A stretch of DNA of 64,000 nt from Psychrobacter sp. BI730. GTDB lineage: Bacteria > Pseudomonadota > Gammaproteobacteria > Pseudomonadales > Moraxellaceae. The notes below the pieces were generated by a model that was not told the DNA's origin, did not search any database, and saw only the letters and a list, made by a program, of their open reading frames with translations. Position 1 is the stretch's first letter, and the number at the start of each line of letters is the position of its first letter. Positions 1 through 9,092 of this stretch are shown in pieces. A program made the translations under genes and the position numbers. Location of the stretch: the NCBI RefSeq assembly GCF_013414195.1, contig NZ_JAATTV010000005.1, positions 62,001 to 126,000 of the forward strand, given 5' to 3'.

Positions 1-1
1 C

Positions 2-2164
2 GCAAAAGAATCTTATACGCCGCCGCCGTTTCTACAAAAGAAATCTACTACCGAGTTCATGCTGTTAGGTCATGCGTTAAGTCGCGTCAGCTACCAACTA
101 CATAATGACTATCGGCGTATAAAAACATTGACTCATCGGTTAGAACGTCTGGTCGATCAGGCACCTTTACCGATGTTGATGAGTATACGACATGGTCAAA
201 TTAGTTTCTATAATCAACGCTTTGAACAGGTATTTGCACCTTCTGTACATAAAGAAATTAGTTATAGACTTACTGACTTTATTCAAGGTAAAGATGAAGC
301 GACACAAGTCCTACTACAAAATATGTCCAGCTTACGCATTACCCGCACACTCATCGTTTATGGCTTAGAAAACCAGCAAGCCTATCAACTTCACGTAACA
401 CCATGGTTTGGTGAACATGGCCAAGTTCATGGCTTTACTGTGATTTTTAATAACGTCGACGATATTCTCCAAAAATCTGAGCAATTACAGCTGCACAACC
501 AACAACTGCAATTACAAATTGATGAATCAAACGAAGCCCAGGCATTTATAGGTCGTAAGTTAAGGTTACCACTAGAGAAGATAATTGATTCGTTGGAACC
601 CATCGACCCTTCAACATTGACAGCTCAAGGCAAAAAAACTCTAAATACATTGATTACAACCAGTCAAAGCATGTTGACTGTGCTCAATGAGACGCTAGCA
701 ACAGAGGAAGTTGAAGTCAGAAAAACACGTCTAAGTATAGAAACGGTTGATATTTATAAGGTAAGCAAAGAGGTTAGCAATTTAGTCACAAAAGAAATAA
801 GACAACAAGGGTTAGAATTGATCTATTTCTTTGCGCCAGACTGTCCTCGTTACATCGAAACTGATTACATTCGACTGCACCATATCCTATTAAACATGTT
901 GAAAAACGCTATTAGCTTTACAACATCAGGCTATGTCGCGCTCACTGTTGATCGTGTGCCTGAAGATAAAGTAACGCGAATAAGTAATCAGCATTTAACT
1001 CCTAACAATGACACGACAATGCCTACGCAGACATCTTATTGGATTCGCTTTAGCGTAAAAGACACTGGAGCAACTATTACTCCTGAGAGAAAAAATCAAT
1101 TAGTCAATATCTTGAATCAAAGCAATCATAACTTAGTTGAAGACAGTAATATTGGCTTGAGTGATGCCAATAGCTTTGCTCAGTTACTCGGCGGTTTTAT
1201 CGAACTCAGTAATACGGTAGATAAAGAGACGGTATTTAGCCTCTACCTTCCTTATCCTCATACCACTTATCAATCGGTATATCATCGTTGTTCGCAGCTG
1301 CCCCATATTCACCTTATCGCTATCATCAATCAGCCTCTAGTTGCTAAACATTTACAACGTTTGTGCGAGTACTTAACGATATCCGTGACTATCTACAGCA
1401 CTTTAGATAGAGCCACTGTACAGCAGCTAAAAAATAAATTAAAACAAGATGAGCAAACCATCATTCCTGTCTTGTTATTAGATTATGAGTATAGCCAATC
1501 CATCACCTTACCAGTTCATGCGAGCAACAAGTATAACGAACAACAAGAAGCGTTAAACGACCTAGTCGCTACGCCTTCACTACCGAAGATATTGCTTAGC
1601 ATGAAACTTGAAAGGCATATCCCTTCTACTTTACTAGGCCAATATGATGGATTTTTGACCAAACCCTTGGACGCAAGTTTACTAATTTCTGAACTGCTAC
1701 GTTTAACCTTGTTTGCAAGGAAAACGCTAAACATACTGGTCAAACATCAATATGACAGCAGTCTATCTTTTGTAGAAGATATACCTAAGAAAGAAATCTT
1801 ATCTCCACTGATTTTGGTCGTAGAAGACAGCCCTACTAACCAAAAGATAGCCTGTAAAATGTTAAGTAAACTTGGTTATCGTAGCATCGTCGCAGAAGAT
1901 GGACAGCAAGCACTTGAGAAACTCAAAAGCCAACGTGAAGAGATTTCTCTGATTTTGATGGACTGCCGAATGCCCGTTATGGATGGCTTACAAGCCACAC
2001 AAGTGATTCGCTCGCAAGGTGATAAAATACCGATTGTGGCGCTAACTGCAAATAATACAGAAGAAGATCGCGAGGCCTGTATGCAAGTTGGTATGGACGA
2101 GTTTTTATCCAAACCCATTAGTAAGAAAGACTTAGAATCCGTTTTGCAGAGTTTTATACAATAA
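2..2164 (+). CDS. Hybrid sensor kinase/response regulator, degenerate kinase core (5' partial)
   Basis: The frame is open to the left edge, so the true start lies outside the window; the first internal ATG is at 59. Counting from that ATG, residues 1-135 look like a PAS-type sensor region, then a coiled linker. The dimerisation-helix region (about 155-210) has GRKLRLPL where kinases have SHE(I/L)RTPL, so the phospho-accepting His is replaced by Arg166. An ATPase-like domain follows with an N-box-like LLNMLKNAISFT and a G1-like DTGATI. A degenerate receiver-like segment around residues 415-560 ends near FLTKPLD. The C-terminal receiver (about 590-700) is intact: acidic pair VVEDS, phospho-acceptor in LMDCRMPVMDG and the conserved Lys in SKPIS. 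The layout recalls GacS/BarA-type kinases. I infer a signalling protein that may no longer autophosphorylate on His. Confidence 0.75.
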   Translation, partial: AKESYTPPPFLQKKSTTEFMLLGHALSRVSYQLHNDYRRIKTLTHRLERLVDQAPLPMLMSIRHGQISFYNQRFEQVFAPSVHKEISYRLTDFIQGKDEATQVLLQNMSSLRITRTLIVYGLENQQAYQLHVTPWFGEHGQVHGFTVIFNNVDDILQKSEQLQLHNQQLQLQIDESNEAQAFIGRKLRLPLEKIIDSLEPIDPSTLTAQGKKTLNTLITTSQSMLTVLNETLATEEVEVRKTRLSIETVDIYKVSKEVSNLVTKEIRQQGLELIYFFAPDCPRYIETDYIRLHHILLNMLKNAISFTTSGYVALTVDRVPEDKVTRISNQHLTPNNDTTMPTQTSYWIRFSVKDTGATITPERKNQLVNILNQSNHNLVEDSNIGLSDANSFAQLLGGFIELSNTVDKETVFSLYLPYPHTTYQSVYHRCSQLPHIHLIAIINQPLVAKHLQRLCEYLTISVTIYSTLDRATVQQLKNKLKQDEQTIIPVLLLDYEYSQSITLPVHASNKYNEQQEALNDLVATPSLPKILLSMKLERHIPSTLLGQYDGFLTKPLDASLLISELLRLTLFARKTLNILVKHQYDSSLSFVEDIPKKEILSPLILVVEDSPTNQKIACKMLSKLGYRSIVAEDGQQALEKLKSQREEISLILMDCRMPVMDGLQATQVIRSQGDKIPIVALTANNTEEDREACMQVGMDEFLSKPISKKDLESVLQSFIQ

Positions 2165-2180
2165 ATCTCTAGTGCAAATA

Positions 2181-2229
2181 AAAAACACCCTATCAATATC
2201 ACTTAATCAAAGTAATATCGATAGGGTCG
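2181..2229 (-). terminator. Terminator of ribE
   Basis: An imperfect hairpin has outer arms ACCCTATC and GATAGGGT. On the minus strand it is followed by a T-run, which fits the end of the ribE transcript. It also lies between convergent genes and could stop the kinase transcript on the plus strand. Confidence 0.6.
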
Positions 2230-2269
2230 AAAACTTGGTGCGAGGATGATATTTCGGTAAGCTTAATTG

Positions 2270-2944
2270 TTATTTCATAAATCCATTATCGGCTAAAAAT
2301 GCTTCTGTGATTTGGTTTTGCGGGTTTGACGCATTCATACCGTCAGATTGAGATTTATTTAATAGACGCTCTAGATAACGGGCAACGATATCTACTTCAA
2401 TATTTACTTTGTTGCCTACTAACCAATGCTTAGCGATATTTGTCACTTGAGCAGTATGCGGAATGATATTTAGAGAAACAATATTGTCACGCACTAAATT
2501 GGTCGTCAGACTAATACCATCTACTGTGATAGAGCCTTTGGTCGCTGTATAGTGCGCCAGCTCTTGCGGTATCTCAATCTCTATATAAATAGAACGAGCA
2601 TCTTGTTGTAATTTACTAACGACCCCTACTCCATCTACATGACCAGCGACGATATGACCACCAAAACGTGTCGTTGGTAGCATGGCTTTTTCTAGATTGA
2701 CCGTATGTCCTGCTTTTAACCCTTCTAATGCTGTTCTAGCAATCGTTTCACGTGAGACATCAACAGAGTAGTAGTTGCTTCCGAACTCCACCACGGTTAA
2801 ACAAATACCATTTGATGCAATAGAATCGCCTAGCTTCACATCACTGAAATCTAAGTCATCAGACTCTACTGTCAAACGTATGTCACCGCCTGTAGCTTGC
2901 ATAGATTTAACTTTTCCAACGCTTTCTATAATTCCAGTAAACAT
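2270..2944 (-). CDS. ribE: Riboflavin synthase, alpha subunit
   Basis: This 224-residue protein matches the trimeric riboflavin synthase family, which dismutates two 6,7-dimethyl-8-ribityllumazines to riboflavin in the cytoplasm. It has the two tandem lumazine-binding beta-barrel repeats. The first begins MFTGIIESVGKV and contains GDSIASNGICLTV; the second begins MLPTTRFGGHIVAGHVDGVG and contains KGSITVDGISLT. The ATG at 2944 has GAGGG about 5 bases upstream. It lies downstream of ribD on the same strand, but 431 bp of AT-rich DNA with DnaA boxes separate them, so they may not be a simple operon. A weak parS-like sequence (two mismatches) lies inside the gene at 2744-2759. The name ribC is also used for this enzyme. 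Confidence 0.95.
   Translation of the reverse strand: MFTGIIESVGKVKSMQATGGDIRLTVESDDLDFSDVKLGDSIASNGICLTVVEFGSNYYSVDVSRETIARTALEGLKAGHTVNLEKAMLPTTRFGGHIVAGHVDGVGVVSKLQQDARSIYIEIEIPQELAHYTATKGSITVDGISLTTNLVRDNIVSLNIIPHTAQVTNIAKHWLVGNKVNIEVDIVARYLERLLNKSQSDGMNASNPQNQITEAFLADNGFMK
2744..2759. promoter_or_regulatory. Weak parS-like site inside ribE
   Basis: The sequence CGTTTCACGTGAGACA differs from the 16-bp parS consensus at two positions. It is listed because stronger copies occur nearby, but binding is doubtful. Confidence 0.35.
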
Positions 2945-3082
2945 ATTACCCTCATCTCATTACTGTATTGCCTTCATAGGCGAATATTTTAGTTTATTAA
3001 ATCATCTATCAATTCTTTATCACAACTTGTTCAAATAACTGACAGTGCAACATCGTTAGACTTGACCTTTAATAGGATAGAT

Positions 3083-3355
3083 TGTGGATAAGTAGAGATA
3101 AATCAATATAGACATAGTTAGAAGCCGCTATAAATATATAGTTATCCACAACAAATGTAAATTTCTCATGGTACGTACTTATCTAGAGAATAAAATATAA
3201 GTTATTGATTTAAAATAATATTTTTAAATTCGTTTGAGAAATATACATCTTTCTTGTTTCATGTGAAACAAAGTTATACACAGTTCCATGTGAAACACGT
3301 AAATCAATGATTAATTTATCCACATCTTGAGCTTATTCTTATGATTTGTGGACAA
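3083..3355. other. DnaA-box cluster between ribE and ribD
   Basis: This stretch fills most of the 431 bp between ribE and ribD and is very AT-rich. It carries three perfect DnaA boxes (TTATCCACA or its complement): 3083-3091 reverse, 3143-3151 forward and 3316-3324 forward. Two one-mismatch boxes lie at 3274-3282 (TTATACACA) and 3347-3355. It also holds a parS-type site at 3255-3270. The density resembles an origin or a DnaA-titration site. The classical origin position is at 9960-10210, so I infer a secondary DnaA-binding locus or one part of a bipartite origin. Confidence 0.6.
3255..3270. promoter_or_regulatory. parS: parS site (ParB binding)
   Basis: TGTTTCATGTGAAACA matches the 16-bp parS consensus with one central mismatch. 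A degenerate second copy, AGTTCCATGTGAAACA, follows at 3282-3297. Both lie inside the ribE-ribD DnaA-box cluster. Confidence 0.75.
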
Positions 3356-3375
3356 CCTACTTATACGAAGAATAT

Positions 3376-4431
3376 TTATAAAGGTAATAAGGTTAATTTG
3401 AGATCTGGACCAAGCTGCTGATAATCTTCTATATCAAACCGTAACTGCTGAGCAAGGGACATAGGATTGAAATCAACCATGGGACGTGCTTGCGCACCAA
3501 GTAAACAAGGTGCTTGATACACGATTAACTCATCTACCAACTGTTGACTCAAAAAGCTACCTGCAACGCTAGCACCTGCTTCTACCAACACGTCATAGCA
3601 TTGATGCTCATTAACCAGTTTCGCCAACAACGCCGGCAAATCGTCTTCATGCCAATAGATAGTATCTGGATGCCGGCACAGCTGATAATCAGACTGCAGG
3701 CTGTGCTTTAAACGCTGACGCCTATCAAGTATGACTATTTTAGGATTAGGTATTTTCTCAGGTGGCACGTCCAATTGTTCTGAGCGCACATTGAGTTGTG
3801 GGTTATCAGTTATTACAGTTTCACTACCGGTGATAATCGCGCCACTTTGTGCTCGTAGTTTTTGTACGTCTTCACGAGCAGCTGTCGAGGTAATCCACTT
3901 TGATTCACCAGATGCCATCGCTGTACGGCCGTCTAAACTGGTCGCTATTTTCAATCGTACATAGGGCATCTGAGTGCGCATAGCTTTTAGAAACCCACGG
4001 TTTAGTGCCTCTGCCTGCTCTGTCAGGACACCGACCGTTACCTCAATACCAGCTTGTTCTAATAGTTTCACACCGCGACCTGCGACCTGCGGATTTGGAT
4101 CTAGACCTGCAATCACAACGCGTTTCACATTCGCGGCAACCAGCGCCAACGCACATGGCGGTGTACGTCCCGTATGACTACATGGCTCTAATGTAACGTA
4201 AGCAGTTGCCCCTGCTGCCTGTGTACCAGCATCTTTCAGCGCAAACACTTCTGCATGTGGCTCACCAGCTTTAGGGTGAAACCCTTGACCAACAATCTGC
4301 TCTGCCTGAACAATAACGCAGCCTACTGCAGGATTGGGTCGAGTAGTATATAAACCGCGCTTCGCTTGTTCGATAGCGAGCATCATAAAGTAGCGGTCTT
4401 GTGCATCTTGAGCATGGCTTTGAATAGACAT
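3376..4431 (-). CDS. ribD: Bifunctional riboflavin biosynthesis deaminase/reductase
   Basis: At 351 residues this has the normal size for RibD, which deaminates the pyrimidine formed from GTP and then reduces its ribosyl side chain. The N-terminal deaminase domain (about 10-150) has the zinc motif HAEV with catalytic Glu and the later PCSHTGRTPPC, giving the His-Cys-Cys ligands. The C-terminal reductase domain (about 155-351) begins near VRLKIATSLDGRTA and contains the NADPH-domain segments ESKWITS and LVEAGASVAGSFL. The start at 4431 is an ATG with only a weak ribosome site. An 18-bp tandem repeat lies 65 bp upstream of the start, between it and nrdR. Confidence 0.95.
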   Translation of the reverse strand: MSIQSHAQDAQDRYFMMLAIEQAKRGLYTTRPNPAVGCVIVQAEQIVGQGFHPKAGEPHAEVFALKDAGTQAAGATAYVTLEPCSHTGRTPPCALALVAANVKRVVIAGLDPNPQVAGRGVKLLEQAGIEVTVGVLTEQAEALNRGFLKAMRTQMPYVRLKIATSLDGRTAMASGESKWITSTAAREDVQKLRAQSGAIITGSETVITDNPQLNVRSEQLDVPPEKIPNPKIVILDRRQRLKHSLQSDYQLCRHPDTIYWHEDDLPALLAKLVNEHQCYDVLVEAGASVAGSFLSQQLVDELIVYQAPCLLGAQARPMVDFNPMSLAQQLRFDIEDYQQLGPDLKLTLLPL

Positions 4432-4496
4432 AAGGCTAGGCTTAATAAATGATTGATAGTTCTATATAAGAAAGTAAGGTTTGAAAGCTGATTGAT

Positions 4497-4576
4497 AACT
4501 AGGATTGACTTATCAACTAGGATTGACTTATCAACTAGGATTGACTTATCAACTAGGATTGACTTATCAACTAGGA
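4497..4576. repeat. 18-bp tandem repeat, about 4.4 copies
   Basis: The unit AACTAGGATTGACTTATC occurs four times without a change (4497-4514, 4515-4532, 4533-4550, 4551-4568), with a partial fifth copy to 4576. It lies between the nrdR stop and the ribD start. On the ribD strand each unit contains AAGTCAATCCTAGTT. The perfect identity suggests recent expansion and likely copy-number variation between strains. Confidence 0.95.
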
Positions 4577-4598
4577 CTTATTTAAAAGCTTACTTCAC

Positions 4599-5057
4599 TT
4601 ACTTTTCGTTTGGACGAATATTGGCAATCTCTTGATGAAATGCATCGATATCTTGAAAGTCGCGATACACACTAGCAAAGCGTACATAGGCGACATCATC
4701 CAAAGTTTTGAGCTCACTCATGATGATTTCACCCAAGACTTTACTACTGATTTCTCGCTCACCCATCTGCCTAACACGCTTTTCAATACGACTAATCATC
4801 GCCTCTTGTTCATCGATAGTAATAGGACGCTTTTGTAAAGGTAGTAAAATAGAACGGCGCAGCTTTTCATTATCATAAGGTTCAATCTTGTTGCTCGATT
4901 TGATAATCCTTGGCATGACAACTTCTACCATCTCAAAAGTCGTAAAACGTTCTTGGCAGCTGTTACACGAACGGCGTCGACGCACTTGTGCCCCTTCCGC
5001 AGCAAGACGTGAGTCAATAACCTTGGTCTCTGACGCATTACAGTACGGACAGTGCAT
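4599..5057 (-). CDS. nrdR: Transcriptional repressor NrdR
   Basis: This 152-residue protein has the NrdR layout. The N-terminal zinc ribbon has CPYC at residues 3-6 and CNSC around 31-34, followed by an ATP-cone domain from about residue 46 (VVMPRIIKSSNKIEPYDNEK). NrdR represses ribonucleotide reductase genes in response to dATP/ATP levels. The ATG at 5057 has AAGGA about 8 bases upstream. It lies between mnmE and ribD on the same strand, the common nrdR-ribD pairing of gammaproteobacteria. No ribonucleotide reductase gene is in the window. Confidence 0.96.
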   Translation of the reverse strand: MHCPYCNASETKVIDSRLAAEGAQVRRRRSCNSCQERFTTFEMVEVVMPRIIKSSNKIEPYDNEKLRRSILLPLQKRPITIDEQEAMISRIEKRVRQMGEREISSKVLGEIIMSELKTLDDVAYVRFASVYRDFQDIDAFHQEIANIRPNEK

Positions 5058-5143
5058 AGCATTTCCTTATTTTACAATTGAGAATAAAAGCAGTATTTCT
5101 AAGATAGCTAATTTATTAAATAATAAAGAACACCGTGTTTCAG

Positions 5144-6595
5144 TTATTTACCAATACAAAAGCTACCAAATATTTTACCTAATAAGTCATCGGCGCTGAA
5201 CTCACCTGTAATCTCACCCAAACTCTGCTGTGCTTGACGTAAGCTATCAGCAACCAACTCACCCGCTTCGAATACCGTTAATTGCTCATGGGCTTCTGCT
5301 AAGAAATTAGCAGTTCGTCTAAGTGCATCGAGATGTCTGGTACGAGCGATTAAGCTATTCTCTGGTGGATGAAAGCCTACTTTCTCACATAATGCTTCAA
5401 CCAAGTTATCGATACCAATGCCTGTTTCACATGAAACATTAACCTGCTGATAACCTCTGTTCTTGATTTCAGCTTGGGTCATAGCAGCACTTTTTTCTCT
5501 GTTATTATCGCTCAATAAGTCGCTCTTATTAGCAATAATTAGTAAGCGTTTAGCTTCTGGCAATTCACCAAATAACTGTTCAGCAAGCTGTAACGGTGTG
5601 CTCTCTTCTTCAACATCGCGAGTCACATCATAGACCATTAGTAGCATATCAGCCTGCGTGATAGCAGTACGGGCACGCTCAATTCCGATACGTTCCACAG
5701 TATCTTCTGTCTCGCGTAGGCCTGCTGTGTCGGTCAGATGTAGCGTCAAACCATTGAGTACAACGGTCTCTTGCAGCGTATCACGTGTAGTACCAGCGAC
5801 ATCAGTCACGATAGCACGCTCTTGCCCTGCAAGGCGGTTAAGTAAGCTAGATTTACCTGCGTTTGGCCTACCTGCTAGCACGACATGGATACCGTCGCGC
5901 AAAAGCTGACCTTGCTTTGCCGTTGCTAAAACTTGCTGTATCTTATCTTGCGTCTGCTCAAGCTTACTTTGTATGACGCCATCAGACAAAAAATCAACGT
6001 CTTCTTCGTCGGGGAAATCAATCGCTGCTTCAACATGTAAACGAAGATGAATCAATTGTTCTAGTAGCTGGTTAATTTTTTGTGAAAACTCACCGCTTAG
6101 AGAACGAATCGCACTACTGGCCGCGGCAGCACTAGTCGCATCAATCGCATCAGCGATCGCTTCGGCCTGTACCAAGTCCAATTTATCGTTATCAAAGGCA
6201 CGGTAAGAGAACTCTCCTGCACTCGCTTGCTTGGCACCTAGCTCAAAAACTCGTGCAAGCAACTGGTTTTGCAAAATAACACCACCATGCCCTTGTAGCT
6301 CAATAACGTCCTCACCTGTGAATGAATGCGGACCTTTGAAAAACAAGACCAATCCCTCATCGATGACAGTGCCATCAGCTTGATAAAAACGACAAAAGCT
6401 GGCCATCCGCGGCGTAAAAGCAGACTTACCTGTTAAAGCACATGCCATATCGTAAGCACGGCTGCCTGATAGACGTATGACACCCACACCCCCTCGCCCG
6501 AGCGGCGTTGCAATCGCAGCAATTGTAGCCAATCCAGATGTATTAGACTTTTCAGAAGAATTAGGTACGGCTAATGCTGTCTCTAAGGAATCCAC
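5144..6595 (-). CDS. mnmE: tRNA uridine-5-carboxymethylaminomethyl modification GTPase MnmE
   Basis: MnmE (TrmE) works with MnmG to modify the wobble uridine of certain tRNAs. The N-terminal formyl-THF-binding domain starts near [13 protein letters not shown] sequence ([22 protein letters not shown]). The G domain has the P-loop GRPNAGKSS, the G3 DTAGLRET and the G4 NKSD. The protein ends with the family's catalytic tail FCIGK. No ATG begins the frame. A TTG at 6607 is possible, but the GTG at 6595 has GAGAG upstream and gives [10 protein letters not shown], so I use it. A parS-type site lies within the coding sequence at 5423-5438. It is followed on the same strand by nrdR. Confidence 0.93.
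   Translation of the reverse strand: MDSLETALAVPNSSEKSNTSGLATIAAIATPLGRGGVGVIRLSGSRAYDMACALTGKSAFTPRMASFCRFYQADGTVIDEGLVLFFKGPHSFTGEDVIELQGHGGVILQNQLLARVFELGAKQASAGEFSYRAFDNDKLDLVQAEAIADAIDATSAAAASSAIRSLSGEFSQKINQLLEQLIHLRLHVEAAIDFPDEEDVDFLSDGVIQSKLEQTQDKIQQVLATAKQGQLLRDGIHVVLAGRPNAGKSSLLNRLAGQERAIVTDVAGTTRDTLQETVVLNGLTLHLTDTAGLRETEDTVERIGIERARTAITQADMLLMVYDVTRDVEEESTPLQLAEQLFGELPEAKRLLIIANKSDLLSDNNREKSAAMTQAEIKNRGYQQVNVSCETGIGIDNLVEALCEKVGFHPPENSLIARTRHLDALRRTANFLAEAHEQLTVFEAGELVADSLRQAQQSLGEITGEFSADDLLGKIFGSFCIGK
5423..5438. promoter_or_regulatory. parS: parS site inside mnmE
   Basis: TGTTTCACATGAAACA matches the parS consensus with one central change and lies entirely inside the mnmE coding sequence. 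Confidence 0.75.
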
Positions 6596-6706
6596 AATTA
6601 CTCTCAATGTTTAAAAGCTCCATTATAGACGTCTGGACTCATACTGACAAAGCAAACTTTGAAAGGTAGCCGCATCAGACATATTTTCGTTTTAATATTT
6701 ATAAAC

Positions 6707-6735
6707 TATGGATAATGTTGATAAGCTGTGGATAA
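6707..6735. promoter_or_regulatory. DnaA boxes between yidC and mnmE
   Basis: A perfect reverse DnaA box TGTGGATAA is at 6727-6735 and a one-mismatch box TATGGATAA is at 6707-6715. They lie in the short gap upstream of mnmE. Confidence 0.5.
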
Positions 6736-6761
6736 CATTTACCACTTATACACCACCTATA

Positions 6762-6791
6762 AAAAAACCACCGCTTGCGCGATGGTTTTTT
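6762..6791. terminator. Terminator after yidC
   Basis: The hairpin has arms AAAAAACCACCGC and GCGATGGTTTTTT around TTGC, with one internal mismatch and T-runs on both strands. It sits just downstream of the yidC stop. Confidence 0.8.
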
Positions 6792-6812
6792 GTATTTCTA
6801 AAAAAGAACTAA

Positions 6813-8495
6813 TTAATCGACTACTTTTACCGTACGACGCTTCTGCTCTTCATCGACTTTCTTATTAACGATATATTGCTGAGTCATACTAAACAAGTTG
6901 TTGACTGTCCAATATAAAACCAAACCTGCTGGGAAGAACAACATGAACGCAGTAAAGATAATCGGCAAGAACTTCATGACTTTTGCTTGCATCGGATCTG
7001 CTGGCTGCGGGTTCAACTGCTGCTGTACAAACATCGACGCACCCATTAGCAATGGTAAGATAAACCATGGGTCCATCGCTGATAGATCTTGAATCCACAA
7101 AATCCATGGTGCATGACGCAGCTCAACACTCTCTACCAACACCCAATATAAAGCTAAGAAAATAGGCATCTGCATCAAGATTGGTAGACAACCTGCCATC
7201 GGATTGACTTTTTCTTCTTTGTATATCGCCATCATTTCTTGCGACATTTTCATCCGATCATCGCCATGCTCTTCTTTAAGCACTTTAAGTCTTGGTGCAA
7301 TGGCACGCATTTTAGCCATCGAGTAGTAGCTCTTATTAGAGAACCACATCAAGGCAATTTTTACTAAGATAGTCAGTAAAATAATTGACCACCCCCAGTT
7401 ACCAACAACCTTATGCACACCTTCCAAGATAGCAAATAAGACCTTTGATATTGGCCACAGCAGACCATAATCAACTGTTTTGTTAAGGCCTACCGCAACG
7501 TCTTTTAGCTCAGACTGAACTTTTGGACCTGCATACAGTGTTGCATTTAAAGTAACTTGTTTGTTTGGTGCTACGTTCACTGGTTGACTATTGAAGCCAA
7601 TAAAGTAATCACTACCTGTTTCACGTGTAAAGAATTTGCCAGTGAAATTTTCAGGTGTCCAAGCAGATACAAAGTAATGCTGTACGATACCAACCCAGCC
7701 TTTATCGCTAGTCGTCGTCAACTCACCATCACTAAAGTCGCCAAATTTCAGCTTATTATAAGGATCATCTGGTGTACCCCAAGCGCCGCCTAGATAAGTC
7801 GCCATGCTCAGCGCGCCTTTATCAGACATACCAGGATCTTTACTATCATCACGCTTTAATTGCGCAAACATCTGACCTTGCCAAGCATTGGTAGACGCGT
7901 TTTGGATCTGATAGCTAATATCGATTGGATATTTATTTTCAGTGAATGTGAACGTTTTGGTAATCGTCACACCGTCTTTTTTGTAAGTAAGCGGCACTGA
8001 CAACGTTTGCTGTCCATCTTCCATCACATAATTGTTATCAGTATGGTTATAAGTCGCTCTACCTTCTGCTGTATCAATACCGTTCTGACCAATAAGTCCA
8101 GATTGAGCCACATACACACGGTTACTGTTGTTTTCTAACAATACGAAAGGCTTATCGCTATCGAGCGTTGCGTCATACTGCTTGAGCGCAGCATAAACAA
8201 TATCACCACCTTCTGGATTGATTTTTATATCATAGCGATCAGTTGTTACCGTGATTAGACCAGCGTTTTTCGCAGGAGTCGCTGTCACAGCACTATTATC
8301 CACAGGTAATGTCTGTACCGGGATATCACCTGCTGCACCAGTAGTAGAAGGAATGTCAGCACCTACCGAACTCGTAGTTTCTGGCACCGCATCTACAGCT
8401 GGAGCATCGGCATAATCATCTCGCCATGCCAAAATCAGCAGATAAGCGGTAATTAGCATCGCAATGATGATCATCACCCGAAATATCTTTTGCAT
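6813..8495 (-). CDS. yidC: Membrane protein insertase YidC
   Basis: At 560 residues this is a standard Gram-negative YidC/Oxa1 insertase of the inner membrane. It has an N-terminal membrane segment (about 4-25, IFRVMIIIAMLITAYLLILA), a large periplasmic beta-sandwich domain (about 70-345) and then the conserved five-helix core. The core starts around GLLWPISKVLFAILEGVH and includes GWSIILLTILVKIALMW, CLPILMQMPIFLALYWVL and a final helix near GLVLYWTVNNLFS. The basic C-terminus KKVDEEQKRRTVKVVD is typical. The ATG at 8495 has AGGAAAGG upstream. It belongs to the rpmH-rnpA-yidD-yidC cluster, although 215 bp separate it from yidD. A perfect DnaA box (8296-8304) occurs in its 5' part. Confidence 0.97.
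   Translation of the reverse strand: MQKIFRVMIIIAMLITAYLLILAWRDDYADAPAVDAVPETTSSVGADIPSTTGAAGDIPVQTLPVDNSAVTATPAKNAGLITVTTDRYDIKINPEGGDIVYAALKQYDATLDSDKPFVLLENNSNRVYVAQSGLIGQNGIDTAEGRATYNHTDNNYVMEDGQQTLSVPLTYKKDGVTITKTFTFTENKYPIDISYQIQNASTNAWQGQMFAQLKRDDSKDPGMSDKGALSMATYLGGAWGTPDDPYNKLKFGDFSDGELTTTSDKGWVGIVQHYFVSAWTPENFTGKFFTRETGSDYFIGFNSQPVNVAPNKQVTLNATLYAGPKVQSELKDVAVGLNKTVDYGLLWPISKVLFAILEGVHKVVGNWGWSIILLTILVKIALMWFSNKSYYSMAKMRAIAPRLKVLKEEHGDDRMKMSQEMMAIYKEEKVNPMAGCLPILMQMPIFLALYWVLVESVELRHAPWILWIQDLSAMDPWFILPLLMGASMFVQQQLNPQPADPMQAKVMKFLPIIFTAFMLFFPAGLVLYWTVNNLFSMTQQYIVNKKVDEEQKRRTVKVVD
8296..8304 (+). promoter_or_regulatory. DnaA box inside yidC
   Basis: A perfect TTATCCACA lies in the coding sequence of yidC. 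It may be chance, but it is one of eleven perfect boxes in the first 10.3 kb. Confidence 0.35.
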
Positions 8496-8652
8496 AAACC
8501 TTTCCTAGATTAAAAAATTAGGGAATGAAAAATTAGGGCATGTGTCATGACTGTCCTACACAGCTGTCCTGTCACATTGCAACTGCATCAGTAGTCATTT
8601 ACATAAAATGTGCATCATTTTACTAAAAATCTGTCTTAAATGATACCAAGAG

Positions 8653-8661
8653 TGTGGATAA
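8653..8661 (-). promoter_or_regulatory. DnaA box between yidD and yidC
   Basis: A perfect reverse box TGTGGATAA is followed by the related TGTGGGTAA. It lies in the 215-bp gap upstream of yidC. Confidence 0.45.
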
Positions 8662-8710
8662 CTTGTGGGTAACTTAACAGAGTATCGATCTGAGACTAAA
8701 GAGGGGGACT

Positions 8711-9091
8711 TCATGTTGATTTCATCAAATAATTAAGCTGTGAAACATAGCTAGTATAGTCTCGATAGACACCCAAACTCTGGAGGTTATTATTTGATAC
8801 ATCAGTAAAAGATATGTATTGATAGCTATAGCAAGCTAAGGGTAAGGGTACAAAGTCTATACCGTCCCCACCTAAAGGGTGACACCTGCTAAGACGTTTT
8901 AACAACAACCAACCACCCTTACGGGTGCCATGCCATGTTAAAGCTTGTTTGCCATAATTTGAGCATGTTGGATAATAGCGACAACGAGCAGGTATTATAG
9001 GACTAACTATTTTTTGATAAAAAACAATCAAATTAAAAAATACTTTATAGAAAATTTTATTTATATTTTTTATTTTTAATAAAATATTCAT
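8711..9091 (-). CDS. yidD: Membrane protein insertion efficiency factor YidD
   Basis: The protein has the YidD core: an amphipathic N-terminal segment ([18 protein letters not shown]), then the conserved [15 protein letters not shown] with its Cys pair, and [17 protein letters not shown]. YidD is a small peripheral inner-membrane protein that assists YidC-dependent insertion. At 126 residues it is longer than the usual 70-85 because of an unconserved C-terminal extension after the core. The start overlaps the region of the rnpA stop (1 bp gap), suggesting translational coupling; no clear ribosome site is visible. The first ~30 codons are extremely AT-rich. Confidence 0.92.
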   Translation of the reverse strand: MNILLKIKNINKIFYKVFFNLIVFYQKIVSPIIPARCRYYPTCSNYGKQALTWHGTRKGGWLLLKRLSRCHPLGGDGIDFVPLPLACYSYQYISFTDVSNNNLQSLGVYRDYTSYVSQLNYLMKST

Positions 9092-9092
9092 T

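Noticed and set aside
2945..3375. FMN riboswitch near ribE/ribD
   Set aside because: No conserved RFN elements are visible; the stretch is explained by DnaA boxes and parS.
7617..7632. parS-like TGTTTCACGTGTAAAG in yidC
   Set aside because: Only the left half matches; there are three mismatches in the right half.
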